From Chromobacterium alkanivorans (GTDB lineage: Bacteria; Pseudomonadota; Gammaproteobacteria; Burkholderiales; Chromobacteriaceae), in contig NZ_JAFHKL010000005.1 of the NCBI RefSeq assembly GCF_016937655.1, forward strand, positions 62,001-126,000: a stretch of DNA of 64,000 bases. Reading direction: 5' to 3'. Below, piece after piece: positions 56,298-64,000 of this stretch; the first letter of the stretch is position 1, and each line of letters begins with the position of its first letter. The position numbers were made by a program, and so were the translations under genes. The notes beneath the pieces are model-generated. The model worked only from the letters and a program-made list of their open reading frames with translations, had not been told where the DNA came from and did no database searches.

Positions 56298-56323
56298 TGA
56301 AAAAAGCGGACCGAGGTCCGCTT
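56298..56323 (-). terminator. Rho-independent terminator of parvulin gene 1
   Basis: Minus-strand reading: AAGCGGAC, CTCG loop, GTCCGCTT then TTTTT (plus-strand A tract 56299-56303). The rest of 56094-56297 is non-coding, AT-rich near the chemoreceptor start. Confidence 0.85.
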
Positions 56324-56348
56324 CGTCGGGCTTGCCGCAGTTCGCGGC

Positions 56349-57131
56349 TTACTTCTGGATTTGCGCCTTGGCTTTCAGCTCGGCGATCAGCTTTTCCACG
56401 CGGCCGCCCATGATGCGCTGGGTCAGTTGCGGGCGGATGTCGTCCAGCGCCGGCACATTGCGTTGCACGCGGGCGTCGTCCAGCTTGATCACGTGCCAGC
56501 CGAACTCGGTCTTCACCGGTTTGGCGGTCACTTCGCCCTTGGACAGCTTGGTCATGGCTTCGGAGAACGGCGCCACGAAGGTGCCGGCTTCCTGCCAGTC
56601 CAGATCGCCGCCCTTGTCCTTGCTGCCCGGGTCTTGCGATTTTTCCTTGGCCAGCTTGTCGAAGGACTTGCCCTTCTTCAGCGCGTCGATCACCGCCTTG
56701 GCTTCGGCCTCGGTTTTCACCAGGATGTGGCGAGCGTGGTATTGCTTGGTTTCCGGCACGCTGGCCACCAGCTTGTCGTACTCGGCCTTCAGGTCGGCGT
56801 CGCTGACCGCATTGGACTTCTCAAAGTCCTTGATCAGGCGGTTGGCCAGCGCCATCGCTTGCATATTGGCCAGTTCGGCGGCGAATTCCGGCGACTTGTC
56901 CAGACCCTTCTTCACGGCTTCCTGACGCAGCACTTCGGCGGTGACCAGTTGATCCTTGACCATGTCGCGCGCTTGCGGATTGGCCGGCTGGCCTTGGGCT
57001 TCCATCATCTTGACCACGGCGTCGATGCGGGCGTCGGAGATGGCCTGGCCGTTGACGGTCGGGCCGGCAACCACGATGGCGCTGCCGGCGAAGGCGGCTA
57101 CAAGGGCGCTGGTCAGCAGGAGTTTACGCAT
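56349..57131 (-). CDS. periplasmic parvulin-type peptidyl-prolyl isomerase 1
   Basis: This 260-residue protein has a signal peptide (LLLTSALVAAFAGSAIVVA, cleavage near 22), an N-terminal SurA/PrsA-like helical chaperone region, and a parvulin domain (about 130-225) with YHARHILVKTEAEAKAVID, GGDLDWQEAGTFVAPFSEAM and KTEFGWHVIKLDD, the last containing the active-site histidine pattern. It assists folding of exported proteins. A paralogue lies 26 bp upstream, forming an operon. Confidence 0.93.
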   Translation of the reverse strand: MRKLLLTSALVAAFAGSAIVVAGPTVNGQAISDARIDAVVKMMEAQGQPANPQARDMVKDQLVTAEVLRQEAVKKGLDKSPEFAAELANMQAMALANRLIKDFEKSNAVSDADLKAEYDKLVASVPETKQYHARHILVKTEAEAKAVIDALKKGKSFDKLAKEKSQDPGSKDKGGDLDWQEAGTFVAPFSEAMTKLSKGEVTAKPVKTEFGWHVIKLDDARVQRNVPALDDIRPQLTQRIMGGRVEKLIAELKAKAQIQK

Positions 57132-57157
57132 ATTCTTAGGTGTCCTGAAGGTTTGGT

Positions 57158-57946
57158 TTATTGGATCTTGGCCTTGGCGCGCAGGTCTTCCACTGCCTTG
57201 GCGATGGCTTCTTCTTGCAGTTGGCGGCCGATTTGCGGCTTGGCCTCATCCAGCGACGGAAGCTTGGCGTCACGAATGTCTTCCACCTTGAACACGTGCC
57301 AGCCCAACGGGGACTGGTACGGCTTGCTGCTGGTCTGGCCCTTGCGGATGTCCTTCAGCGCGGCGGCCAGCGGCGGGTCCATGCGGTTGAGGTTGCCCCA
57401 GCCCATTTCGCCGTTGCTTTGCTTGGCGTTGGGGTCGATGGAGCGGGTTTTCACCAGTTCGTCGAACTTGGCGCCCTTTTTCAGATCGGCGATCACTTTC
57501 TGCGCGTCGGCCTCGCTCTTCAGCGTGATCTGGCGCGCGTGGACTTCCTTGCTGCCGGACTGCTGGGCGGCGAGCTTGTCGTAGACGCTCTTGATCTGGG
57601 CGTCGCTCACCGGCGCCTGTTTGGCGATGTCGGCGAACAGCGCTTCGCGCAGCATTTCATTGCGGATGTCGTCCAGGCGTTGGGCGAATTGCGGCTGTTT
57701 GTCCAGTTGGCGCTTGCGGGCTTCCTGCAGGATCACTTCGCGGGTGATCAAGGAGGTTTTCAGCTGCTCGCGCAGTTCCGGATTGTCCTGGGCCTTGCCG
57801 CCGCTGCTTTGCACAATGTTGGCGACGGCGGCGTCCAGCTCTTTCTTGTCGATGGCGGCGCCGTTGACCACGGCGATGGATTCCGCCGCGGCGGGCAGGG
57901 CGATGGTGGCGGCCAGCGCGACGGCGGCGATGCGGGAAAGCTTCAT
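57158..57946 (-). CDS. periplasmic parvulin-type peptidyl-prolyl isomerase 2
   Basis: This 262-residue paralogue has a signal peptide (AAVALAATIALPAAA, cleavage near 21), a helical N-terminal domain, and a parvulin domain with VHARQITLKSEADAQKVIADLKKG, GEMGWGNLNRMDPPLAAAL and QSPLGWHVFKVEDIRD. Here the usual HARHIL histidine-histidine block reads HARQIT, losing the second His, so isomerase activity may be reduced compared with copy 1. The start 57946 fits the signal peptide and follows AAGGGG. Confidence 0.92.
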   Translation of the reverse strand: MKLSRIAAVALAATIALPAAAESIAVVNGAAIDKKELDAAVANIVQSSGGKAQDNPELREQLKTSLITREVILQEARKRQLDKQPQFAQRLDDIRNEMLREALFADIAKQAPVSDAQIKSVYDKLAAQQSGSKEVHARQITLKSEADAQKVIADLKKGAKFDELVKTRSIDPNAKQSNGEMGWGNLNRMDPPLAAALKDIRKGQTSSKPYQSPLGWHVFKVEDIRDAKLPSLDEAKPQIGRQLQEEAIAKAVEDLRAKAKIQ

Positions 57947-57971
57947 GGGATACCCCTTGGATGGAATCAAG

Positions 57972-58238
57972 TCAGATTTCTTCAGGCGTGAACGCTTTGA
58001 TGGCCAGAGCGTGCACCTTGGTTTGCATCAAGTCGCCCAGTGTTTCGTAGATCAGCCGGTGGCGATGCACGCGGCTCAGTCCCTGAAAACGGGCGCTGAC
58101 GATGGTTAGCGTGTAATGTCCGCCGCCGTCGCGCGCGCCGGCGTGGCCGGCGTGCAGCGCGCTGTCGTCCTGGATGTCCAGGTGTTCCGGCGTCAGCGCC
58201 TGCAGGGCGGCGCTGAGCAGTTCAACCGTGGCGCTCAT
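57972..58238 (-). CDS. BolA family protein
   Basis: This 88-residue protein has the BolA motif [32 protein letters not shown] (about 49-80), including the conserved histidines that bind [2Fe-2S] clusters together with monothiol glutaredoxin. BolA proteins take part in iron-sulfur trafficking and stress morphology. It overlaps the YciI gene by 4 bp; BolA-YciI-YciB is a conserved gene order in Neisseriales and other betaproteobacteria. Confidence 0.93.
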   Translation of the reverse strand: MSATVELLSAALQALTPEHLDIQDDSALHAGHAGARDGGGHYTLTIVSARFQGLSRVHRHRLIYETLGDLMQTKVHALAIKAFTPEEI

Positions 58239-58537
58239 TGCGGCAACACCTTGAGGAAGGGTTTGACGCTGACGCCGGCGTAGACGCCGGCCGCCACGTA
58301 GGGATCGGCGTCCGCCCAGGCTTGGGCGGCGTCCAGCGATTCGAATTCCGCGACGATCAGGCTGCCGCTGAAGCCGGCGGGGCCGGGGCTGGCGCTGTCG
58401 ATGGCGGGACAGGGGCCGGCCAGCACCAGGCGGCCGGCGTCCTGCAGCGCCTGCAAGCGCGCCAGATGGGCCGGGCGGGCCTCCAGCCGGCGCGGCAGCG
58501 AGTCTTCATGATCTTGGCCGATGATGGCGTAAAGCAT
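58235..58537 (-). CDS. YciI family protein
   Basis: This 100-residue ferredoxin-like-fold protein has the YciI hallmarks [29 protein letters not shown] (conserved His) and [22 protein letters not shown], where the Asp near residue 80 completes the putative active site. The exact reaction is unknown. Overlaps its neighbours by 4 bp (BolA) and 1 bp (YciB). Confidence 0.93.
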   Translation of the reverse strand: MLYAIIGQDHEDSLPRRLEARPAHLARLQALQDAGRLVLAGPCPAIDSASPGPAGFSGSLIVAEFESLDAAQAWADADPYVAAGVYAGVSVKPFLKVLPQ

Positions 58538-59070
58538 TATTTCTTTTCCTCAATGTATTTGGCGAGGAACAGGCTTTGGGCGATGACGAAGGCCAGCATC
58601 AGGCCCAGGCCGCCAAACAGTTTGAAATTGACCCACACGTCTTCGCTGAAGCGATAGGCGACGAACAGGTTGAGCGCGCCCATGAAGGCGAAGAAGCCCA
58701 CCCAGGCCCAGGTCAGCTTGCGCCAGACCGGCGCGGGCAGTTGCAACTGCTGGCCCATCATCAGCTTCAGGCCGTTCTTGCCCAGGAAGTCGCTGATCAG
58801 CAGGCCGGCGCCCATCACCCAGTACAGCACGGTGGGCTTCCACATGATGAAGTGCTTGTCGTGCAGCAGCAGGGTGGCGCCGCCCAGCACCACGATCAGG
58901 CCCAGGCTGACCCACTGCATGGTGTCCACCTTGCGGTGGCGCAGCCAGGTCCAGCCCACCAGCAAGGTGGTGGCGACGATGGCGACGCCGGTGGCGATGA
59001 ACATGTCGCGGCTCAGCCAGTAAGTGGCGAAGAACAGGACGACGGGAAACAGGTCGGTGAAGAATTTCAT
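58537..59070 (-). CDS. yciB: inner-membrane septation protein YciB (IspZ)
   Basis: This 177-residue protein has five hydrophobic helices and the YciB opening [18 protein letters not shown], then [19 protein letters not shown]. It affects cell-envelope elongation and septation. ATG 59070 matches the family N terminus; a longer frame to 59115 is unsupported. First gene of the yciB-yciI-bolA operon. Confidence 0.94.
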   Translation of the reverse strand: MKFFTDLFPVVLFFATYWLSRDMFIATGVAIVATTLLVGWTWLRHRKVDTMQWVSLGLIVVLGGATLLLHDKHFIMWKPTVLYWVMGAGLLISDFLGKNGLKLMMGQQLQLPAPVWRKLTWAWVGFFAFMGALNLFVAYRFSEDVWVNFKLFGGLGLMLAFVIAQSLFLAKYIEEKK

Positions 59071-59192
59071 GCGCACGATTATGGGGGCGGCCCGGCGGAT
59101 ATTCAAGCCGGGCAAGGGTTGAAGAGTTCAATGCGGGAGCGGGGCCCGGCCGGCGTTGACGCGTCGGCCGGGCCTGTTGCCAAGGCTGCGCC

Positions 59193-60137
59193 TCAGCGCT
59201 GGGTCTGTTTGACCACGCTCATCGCGCTGGCCACCAGCGAGCCCACGTCGGCGACGTTGGCCGGTAGGATGATGGTGTTGTTTTCCTTGGCCAGTTTGCC
59301 GAAGGCGGCCACGTATTGCTCGGCCACTTTCAGGTTGACCGCTTCCAGCCCGCCCTCGGTGTGGATGGAGCTGGCCACGCGCTTGATCGCGTCGGCGGTG
59401 GCGTCGGCCACCAGGCGCAGCGCCTCGGCTTCGCCCAGCGCCTTGTTGATGGCGGCCTGCTTGTCGCCCTCGGAGTTGTTGATGGTGGCTTGCATCTCGC
59501 CCTGGGATTTCTGGATCGCGGCCTCGCGTGCGCCGTTGGCCAGGTTGATCTGCTCCATCTTCAAGCCTTCGGATTGGGCGATGCGCGCGCGCTTTTCCCG
59601 TTCAGCGGTGATCTGGGCCTGCATCGCGTGCAGGATGTCTTGCGGCGGCACCAGGTCCTTGATCTCATAGCGCAGCACTTTCACGCCCCAGTTGACCGCG
59701 GCCTCGTCCAGCGCGGCCACCACGGTCTGGTTGATCTCGTCGCGCTCTTCGAAGGTCTTGTCCAGCTCCATCTTGCCGATCACCGAGCGCAGCGTGGTTT
59801 GCGACAGCTGGGTGATGGCGATGATGAAGTTGCTGGTGCCGTAGGAGGCGCGCTGGGCGTCGGTCACCTGGAAGTAGAGGATGCCGTCCACTTTCAACTG
59901 AGTGTTGTCGCGGGTGATGCAGACCTGGCTGGGCACGTCCAGCGGCACTTCCTTCAGGCTGTGCTTGTAGGCGATGCGGTCGATGAAGGGAACGATGATG
60001 TTGAGGCCGGGCGCCAGAGTGCCGTGATAGCGGCCGAGGCGTTCCACGATGTAGGCGTTCTGCTGCGGCACCACGGCCAGCGACTTGAACACGAAAACGA
60101 TGACGGCGACGAGCAGGATCAGGGGCAGGAGTTCCAT
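59193..60137 (-). CDS. SPFH/Band 7 (stomatin/paraslipin-like) membrane protein
   Basis: This 314-residue protein has an N-terminal membrane anchor (LLPLILLVAVIVFVFKSL), an SPFH domain (about 25-190, VVPQQNAYIVERLGRYHGTLAPGLNIIVPFID) and a coiled coil rich in Glu/Ala/Lys (about 190-260), as in QmcA. It forms oligomeric membrane microdomain scaffolds and works with NfeD proteins, one of which is encoded 5 bp upstream in the same operon. Confidence 0.94.
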   Translation of the reverse strand: MELLPLILLVAVIVFVFKSLAVVPQQNAYIVERLGRYHGTLAPGLNIIVPFIDRIAYKHSLKEVPLDVPSQVCITRDNTQLKVDGILYFQVTDAQRASYGTSNFIIAITQLSQTTLRSVIGKMELDKTFEERDEINQTVVAALDEAAVNWGVKVLRYEIKDLVPPQDILHAMQAQITAEREKRARIAQSEGLKMEQINLANGAREAAIQKSQGEMQATINNSEGDKQAAINKALGEAEALRLVADATADAIKRVASSIHTEGGLEAVNLKVAEQYVAAFGKLAKENNTIILPANVADVGSLVASAMSVVKQTQR

Positions 60138-60142
60138 GGGTC

Positions 60143-60577
60143 TTATTGTTCCGGTTGGGTTGAACTGATTTTGAGCAGGTTGCCGTCGCGGCCGACGATG
60201 TAGGCGGTGGCGCCGGTCTCCAGCGGCGCGCCGTCCACCGACGCGGCGTCCCAGGCAGCGCCGCGGTATTGCACGCGGAGGTGGCCGGAAGCGGGGGCGT
60301 GGAGGACTTGCACCGGCTGGCCCAGGTCCGGGTCGTCGGCGCGCGGCTGGGAAGGCGTGCGCGGATGGCGGCGCTTGTAGCCGTAGACCAGCGCCACGCC
60401 GGCCACGCCGGCGATGCTGGCGATCACGTACTGGCTGGCTTCGGGGGCGCCCAGCCAGGCGGCGGCGCCGCCGCACAACATGGCGACGGCGACGACCAGC
60501 AGGTAAAAGGTGCCGGAGAAAAACTCGGCGATCAGCGCGAGCAGCGCGCTGGCAATCCAGATGGCGGTTAGCGGCAA
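60143..60577 (-). CDS. NfeD-like membrane protein
   Basis: This 144-residue protein has three hydrophobic segments (IWIASALLALIAEFFSGTFYLLVVAVAMLCGGAAAWL and ASIAGVAGVALVY) and a C-terminal OB fold (QVLHAPASGHLRVQYRGAAWDAASVDGAPLETGATAYIVG). This short NfeD form is the partner of the adjacent SPFH protein; it lacks a serine protease domain. Confidence 0.92.
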   Translation of the reverse strand: MPLTAIWIASALLALIAEFFSGTFYLLVVAVAMLCGGAAAWLGAPEASQYVIASIAGVAGVALVYGYKRRHPRTPSQPRADDPDLGQPVQVLHAPASGHLRVQYRGAAWDAASVDGAPLETGATAYIVGRDGNLLKISSTQPEQ

Positions 60578-60728
60578 GACGATGCCCTTGTCAAATTGAA
60601 GCGCTCATTTTCATGCCATCGCCGCGGAATGACAAGCGAGCGGGAGCGCGAGCCTCAAAAACGGACGCGCTCTCAAGATCCGGTTCAACGCCGCCTCGCC
60701 TAAGTGCGGCGGACGTCAAGCCCTCTCT

Positions 60729-60857
60729 TTAGACATGATCCTTGTCCGGCAGATAATGGGACAGGCGAGCCTCTTCCTCGTCATCCAGCCAGAATTTGTC
60801 CAGCATGTACCAGACCACGGCAAGCAGCGAAGCAAGCACAACGAGCAGGATGATCAT
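60729..60857 (-). CDS. 42-residue single-span membrane protein
   Basis: A short frame reads MIILLVVLASLLAVVWYM, one membrane helix, followed by an acidic tail (DKFWLDDEEEARLSHYLPDKDHV). AAGGAG lies 9 bp before the ATG, well placed. Codons and the helix-plus-charged-tail layout look like a genuine small protein. Not recognised; it stands alone between nfeD and the IMPACT gene, and the rest of 60578-60973 shows no gene. Confidence 0.65.
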   Translation of the reverse strand: MIILLVVLASLLAVVWYMLDKFWLDDEEEARLSHYLPDKDHV

Positions 60858-60973
60858 GGCTTTGGCTCCTTAAGGGTGAACAAGGCGCATTCCCGTTTTC
60901 ATTGTAGTGCCTGCCCCGGCGCTTTGCCGGCTATGGGGTACAATCCACCCCTTCGGACAGTCAGAGGGACGGA

Positions 60974-61561
60974 ATGTTCCATTTGCAAGCGTCGGCGCAG
61001 GCCGAGGTTGAAATCAAGAAGAGCCGTTTCATCGGCATCGTGCAGCCGGTCAGCAGCCGGGAAGAGGCGCTGGCGCGGCTGGCGGAGATCCGCGCCCAGT
61101 GGCCGGACGCGCGTCATTACTGCGCGGTGCTGCTGTGCGGCGCGGACTCCATGCTGGACGACGACGGCGAGCCTTCCGGCACCGCGGCGCGGCCGATGTA
61201 CAACGTGCTGCGGCACAAGGACGTCTGCGATGTGCTGGCGGTGGTGGTGCGTTATTTCGGCGGAATAAAATTGGGTGCGGGCGGCCTGGTCAGAGCCTAC
61301 ACTCAAGCTGTCAACGCCGCGATGGACGCGGCCAGCCTGGTGGCGGTGGTGCCGCGCGGCGATTACGAGGCGACGGTGGATTTCGCCGGCGAGGCGCGGT
61401 TGCGCCATTTGTGCCAGGAGTTGGGCGTGCCGGTGTCGGCGCCCCGTTACGGCGAACGGGTGAGCTTGAGGCTGAGCCTGCCGCTCGCCGAGGCGGAGGC
61501 CCTGCTGGCGGCGTTGACGGACGGGATGGCCGGCGCGCTGGAGGTGTCGCCGGTCGACTGA
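60974..61561 (+). CDS. IMPACT/YigZ family protein
   Basis: This 195-residue protein has the UPF0029 N-terminal domain with EIKKSRFIGIVQPV, DDDGEPSGTAARPMYNVLRHKDVCDVLAVVVRYFGGIKLGAGGLVRAYTQAV (the family signature, about 68-119) and a C-terminal DUF1949 domain. Bacterial members bind nucleic acids or translation factors; the precise role is unsettled. ATG 60974 follows AGAGGGA. Confidence 0.93.
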   Translation: MFHLQASAQAEVEIKKSRFIGIVQPVSSREEALARLAEIRAQWPDARHYCAVLLCGADSMLDDDGEPSGTAARPMYNVLRHKDVCDVLAVVVRYFGGIKLGAGGLVRAYTQAVNAAMDAASLVAVVPRGDYEATVDFAGEARLRHLCQELGVPVSAPRYGERVSLRLSLPLAEAEALLAALTDGMAGALEVSPVD

Positions 61562-61619
61562 GGCGCCGTACGGCGCGGGCGGGGCCGCGCCGGCCCTTCA
61601 AGCGGGAGAGAGGGAACTC

Positions 61620-62549
61620 ATGTCGCAACAGCAATATCGCCTGGTGACGCGCAGCGATTTCGACGGACTGGTGTGCGCGGTGCTGCTCAACGAATTGAAT
61701 CTGATCAACGAGATCAAGTTCGCCCACCCCAAGGACATGCAGGACGGCAAGGTGGAGATCACCGAGAACGACATCACCACCAACCTGCCTTACGTGGCGG
61801 CGGCGCATCTGGTCATCGACCACCATCTTTCCGAAACCCTGCGCAATTCCAGCGCGGACAACTACGTGATCGACGCCAAGGCGCCGTCGGCGGCGCGGGT
61901 GGTGTACAACCATTTTGGCGGCAAGCAGGCGTTTCCCAAGATCAGCGACGAGATGATGGAAGCGGTGGACAAGGCCGACTCCGCGCAGTACACGCTGCAG
62001 GAAGTGCTGCATCCGTCCGGCTGGGTGCTGCTCAATTATCTGATGGACGCGCGCACCGGCCTGGGGCGCTTCAAGGAGTTCCGAATCAGCAATTACCAGC
62101 TGATGCTGGACCTGATCCGTTATTGCCGCGACCACAGCATCGACCAGATCCTGGCGCTGCCGGACGTGCAGGAACGCGTGGAGTTGTACGCGAAGCACGA
62201 GGCGCTGGCCAAGGAGCAGATCCGGCGCTGTTCCCGCGTTTACGGCAATCTGGTGGTGCTGAACCTGCTGCATGAGGAGGTGATCCACCCGACCAACCGC
62301 TTCATGATTTACGCGCTGTTCCCGGACTGCAATATCTCCATCCACCAGCTGTGGGGCGTCAACCGGCAGAACACGGTGTTCGCGGTGGGCAAGTCCATCA
62401 TCAACCGCACTTCGCGCACCAATGTGGGCGCGCTGATGCTGCAATACGGCGGCGGCGGCCATGAGGCGGCCGGCACCTGCCAGGTGGGCAACGACCAGGC
62501 CGAGGACGTGCGCGACGAGCTGGTCGCGCGCATCCGCGGCCACGGCTGA
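61620..62549 (+). CDS. DHH/DHHA1 family phosphoesterase (exopolyphosphatase-like)
   Basis: This 309-residue protein has DHH motif I DFDGLVCAVLL (about 13-23), motif III IDHHLSE, and the C-terminal DHHA1 motif GGGGHEAAGTC. DHH phosphoesterases use Mn2+ to hydrolyse phosphodiesters, such as oligoribonucleotides or cyclic dinucleotides, or polyphosphate; this soluble form could be any of these. GGGAGAGAGG precedes ATG 61620. It lies 58 bp after the IMPACT gene and may be cotranscribed. Confidence 0.88.
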   Translation: MSQQQYRLVTRSDFDGLVCAVLLNELNLINEIKFAHPKDMQDGKVEITENDITTNLPYVAAAHLVIDHHLSETLRNSSADNYVIDAKAPSAARVVYNHFGGKQAFPKISDEMMEAVDKADSAQYTLQEVLHPSGWVLLNYLMDARTGLGRFKEFRISNYQLMLDLIRYCRDHSIDQILALPDVQERVELYAKHEALAKEQIRRCSRVYGNLVVLNLLHEEVIHPTNRFMIYALFPDCNISIHQLWGVNRQNTVFAVGKSIINRTSRTNVGALMLQYGGGGHEAAGTCQVGNDQAEDVRDELVARIRGHG

Positions 62550-62639
62550 GAGCCCGTGAACGATTGTGGCCGTTAAGGCGTGACAAGGCGGTGCGGCTGA
62601 ACTCGCCGTACCGCGCCTCATTACGCGCCGCAGCTCGTA

Positions 62640-63302
62640 TCAGGCCAACTGTCGCAGCACTTCCAGCGCCTGGTGCAGGTCCTGGCACACCGCCAGCGCT
62701 TGATGAGTCTGGTCCGCCGGCGGCGTCACCAGGTCCGGCACCAGGATCACTCGCATGCCGGCCGCGACGCCGGCGTGCAGGCCGTAGATCGAGTCCTCCA
62801 GCACTACGCAGCGCAGCGGGTCCACGTCCAGCTTGCGCGCGGCGGCCAGGTAGACGTCCGGCGCCGGCTTGGTGTGGGCCACTTCGTCGCCGGCCACCAC
62901 GGTGTCGAAATACCGCGAGAGCCCGGTGCGGCCCAGCTTGATGTCGGCCAGCTGGCGCTGGGTGGAGGTGGCCACCGCGCGCGGCAGCGCTTGCGCGTCG
63001 ACCCAGTCCAGCAAGGCCTCGATGCCGGTCTTCAGCGGAATCTCCTCATGCTCCAGCATCTGCCAGTAATGGCGGCGACCCACGTTTTGCAGCGCGACGG
63101 CCTCGTCCTGGCTGCCCAGCCTCTCGCTGAGGAATTCGGTGCAGCGGCGCATGGACAGGCCCACCATGTCCAGCAGCAGCTGATCGCTGAGCGTCATGTC
63201 CAGCTCATCGGCGGCGCGGCGCCAGGACTCCATGGAAATTCTTTCGGTGTCTATCATCAGGCCGTCCATGTCGAACAGGATGGCGTCATAGTTTTGCGGC
63301 AT
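62640..63302 (-). CDS. HAD superfamily hydrolase (beta-phosphoglucomutase-like)
   Basis: This 220-residue HAD phosphatase has motif I DMDGLMIDTE (nucleophile Asp near residue 11), motif II AVATSTQ, motif III lysine in HTKPAPDVYL and motif IV VVLEDSIYG, with a helical cap between 16 and 85. Group I HADs of this type dephosphorylate sugar phosphates or act as phosphoglucomutases. The ATG at 63302 is preferred over longer frames for alignment. Convergent with the DHH gene; divergent from the ParA gene. Confidence 0.92.
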   Translation of the reverse strand: MPQNYDAILFDMDGLMIDTERISMESWRRAADELDMTLSDQLLLDMVGLSMRRCTEFLSERLGSQDEAVALQNVGRRHYWQMLEHEEIPLKTGIEALLDWVDAQALPRAVATSTQRQLADIKLGRTGLSRYFDTVVAGDEVAHTKPAPDVYLAAARKLDVDPLRCVVLEDSIYGLHAGVAAGMRVILVPDLVTPPADQTHQALAVCQDLHQALEVLRQLA

Positions 63303-63405
63303 GCGGGCTCCTTTTCCGGGCTTCGACCTTACCCCTATAGCCCGGCTGCGGCAAGCGCTCCCCCTCTGGTATAGTGGGCCATCGCAAACGGCAGAGGAGG
63401 CGGAT

Positions 63406-64000
63406 GTGCAATCGGTATTGGTGGCCAACCCCAAGGGCGGCAGCGGCAAATCGACCTTGGCGACCAATCTGGCCGGCTATTACGCCGCGCGCGGCAAGCG
63501 CGTGATGCTGGGCGACGTGGACCGGCAGCAATCCTCGCTGGGCTGGCTGGCGCAGCGTGACGCGGCGCTGCCGTCCATCGCCGGCTGGGAGGTCAAGGCC
63601 GGCGAGACGGCGCGGCCGCCCAAGGGCACCGAGGTGGTGGTGCTGGACAGCGCGGCCGGCCTGCACGGCAAGAAGCTGGCGGCCCTGGTGTCCCGGGTGG
63701 GACGCATCCTGGTGCCCATCCAGCCGTCGCCGTTCGACATGTGGGCGAGCGAGGCTTTTTTCGAGCAGCTGCTGGAAGAGAAGGCCATCCGCAAGAACAA
63801 GGCCTTCATGGCGGTGGTGGGGATGCGGGTGGACCCGCGCACCCGCTCCGCGCGCGAACTGGAGAAATTCCTGGCGGATCACGAAGTGCCGGTGCTGACC
63901 TGGCTGCGCGACACCCAGCTTTACGTGCAGGCGGCGTCCAGCGGACTGTCCTTGTTCGATCTGCCGCCGTCGCGCACCCAGCGCGACCGTGACGCCTGGC
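63406..64000 (+). CDS. ParA/MinD-type ATPase, 3' end outside the window
   Basis: At least 198 codons, open at the right edge. It begins VQSVLVANPKGGSGKSTLATNLAGYYAARG with the deviant Walker A KGGSGKST at residues 10-17; DVDRQQSS (motif A') and VVVLDSAAGLHG (Walker B) follow. The start is a GTG at 63406 with GAGGAGG 6 bp upstream; the nearby ATG at 63404 is in another frame. It is an orphan ParA (no parB seen before the edge) of the type used to place chemotaxis clusters, polysomes or plasmid-like cargo. Confidence 0.88.
   Translation, partial: MQSVLVANPKGGSGKSTLATNLAGYYAARGKRVMLGDVDRQQSSLGWLAQRDAALPSIAGWEVKAGETARPPKGTEVVVLDSAAGLHGKKLAALVSRVGRILVPIQPSPFDMWASEAFFEQLLEEKAIRKNKAFMAVVGMRVDPRTRSARELEKFLADHEVPVLTWLRDTQLYVQAASSGLSLFDLPPSRTQRDRDAW

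Noticed and set aside
63404-63600. ATG at 63404 as start of the ParA gene
   Set aside because: It is in a different frame (reads Met-Cys-Asn-Arg); the ParA frame opens with the GTG at 63406.

Overview
The window is one high-GC (about two-thirds G+C) bacterial chromosomal segment with tightly packed genes on both strands. Gene content and order point to a betaproteobacterium, most likely Chromobacterium or a close relative in the Neisseriales; this is an inference from product families, not a database match. I saw no rRNA, tRNA, CRISPR array or intact insertion sequence.

1-14.5 kb is a catabolic locus. The plus strand carries MmgE/PrpD (cut by the window edge), a CitE-like lyase, a DUF35 zinc-ribbon/OB protein overlapping a thiolase-fold protein that lacks the usual cysteine, a short-chain dehydrogenase and two half-size MaoC hydratases. 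The convergent minus strand carries a complete branched-chain-amino-acid-type ABC importer, a class III CoA-transferase and a double-length acyl-CoA dehydrogenase. Together they can import an acid, activate it with CoA, dehydrogenate, hydrate, oxidise and cleave it. The substrate is unknown; the logic resembles itaconate and steroid side-chain degradation.

14.5-25 kb holds a manganese (yybP-ykoY) riboswitch ahead of a CaCA cation exchanger, a DUF3761 protein, a lipoprotein class A beta-lactamase, an orphan astE, biosynthetic speA, two tandem beta-trefoil lectin-like proteins, and a LysR regulator divergent from two PACE efflux proteins plus an SMR protein. 25-34 kb has two tandem YtcJ-like amidohydrolases, a REC-REC-GGDEF protein and valS.

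33.8-41 kb is the most accessory-looking part: an AT-rich OLD-type ATPase/TOPRIM nuclease, a cyclodeaminase/PLP-dehydratase/DauR-like operon of lower GC, a MarR/DUF2269 pair, and a bacterial stefin (cystatin). 41-46.7 kb has LysR/EamA, DsbB with DUF5993, a CI-like regulator, a P-loop kinase and an SRAP protein. 46.9-64 kb is mostly housekeeping: fumC, acnA, a PotF-like protein, an APC permease, a chemoreceptor, two parvulins, BolA, YciI, YciB, SPFH/NfeD, a 42-residue membrane protein, IMPACT, DHH and HAD proteins, and the start of an orphan ParA.

Two families of small non-coding transposon derivatives (MITEs) are scattered through the window, with 3-bp TNA target duplications. At least six abut or supply a stop codon (TGA or TAA) of a neighbouring gene. 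One relative with the same termini (5997-6361) carries a different 365-bp interior with long nested hairpins and is the strongest candidate for something undescribed.
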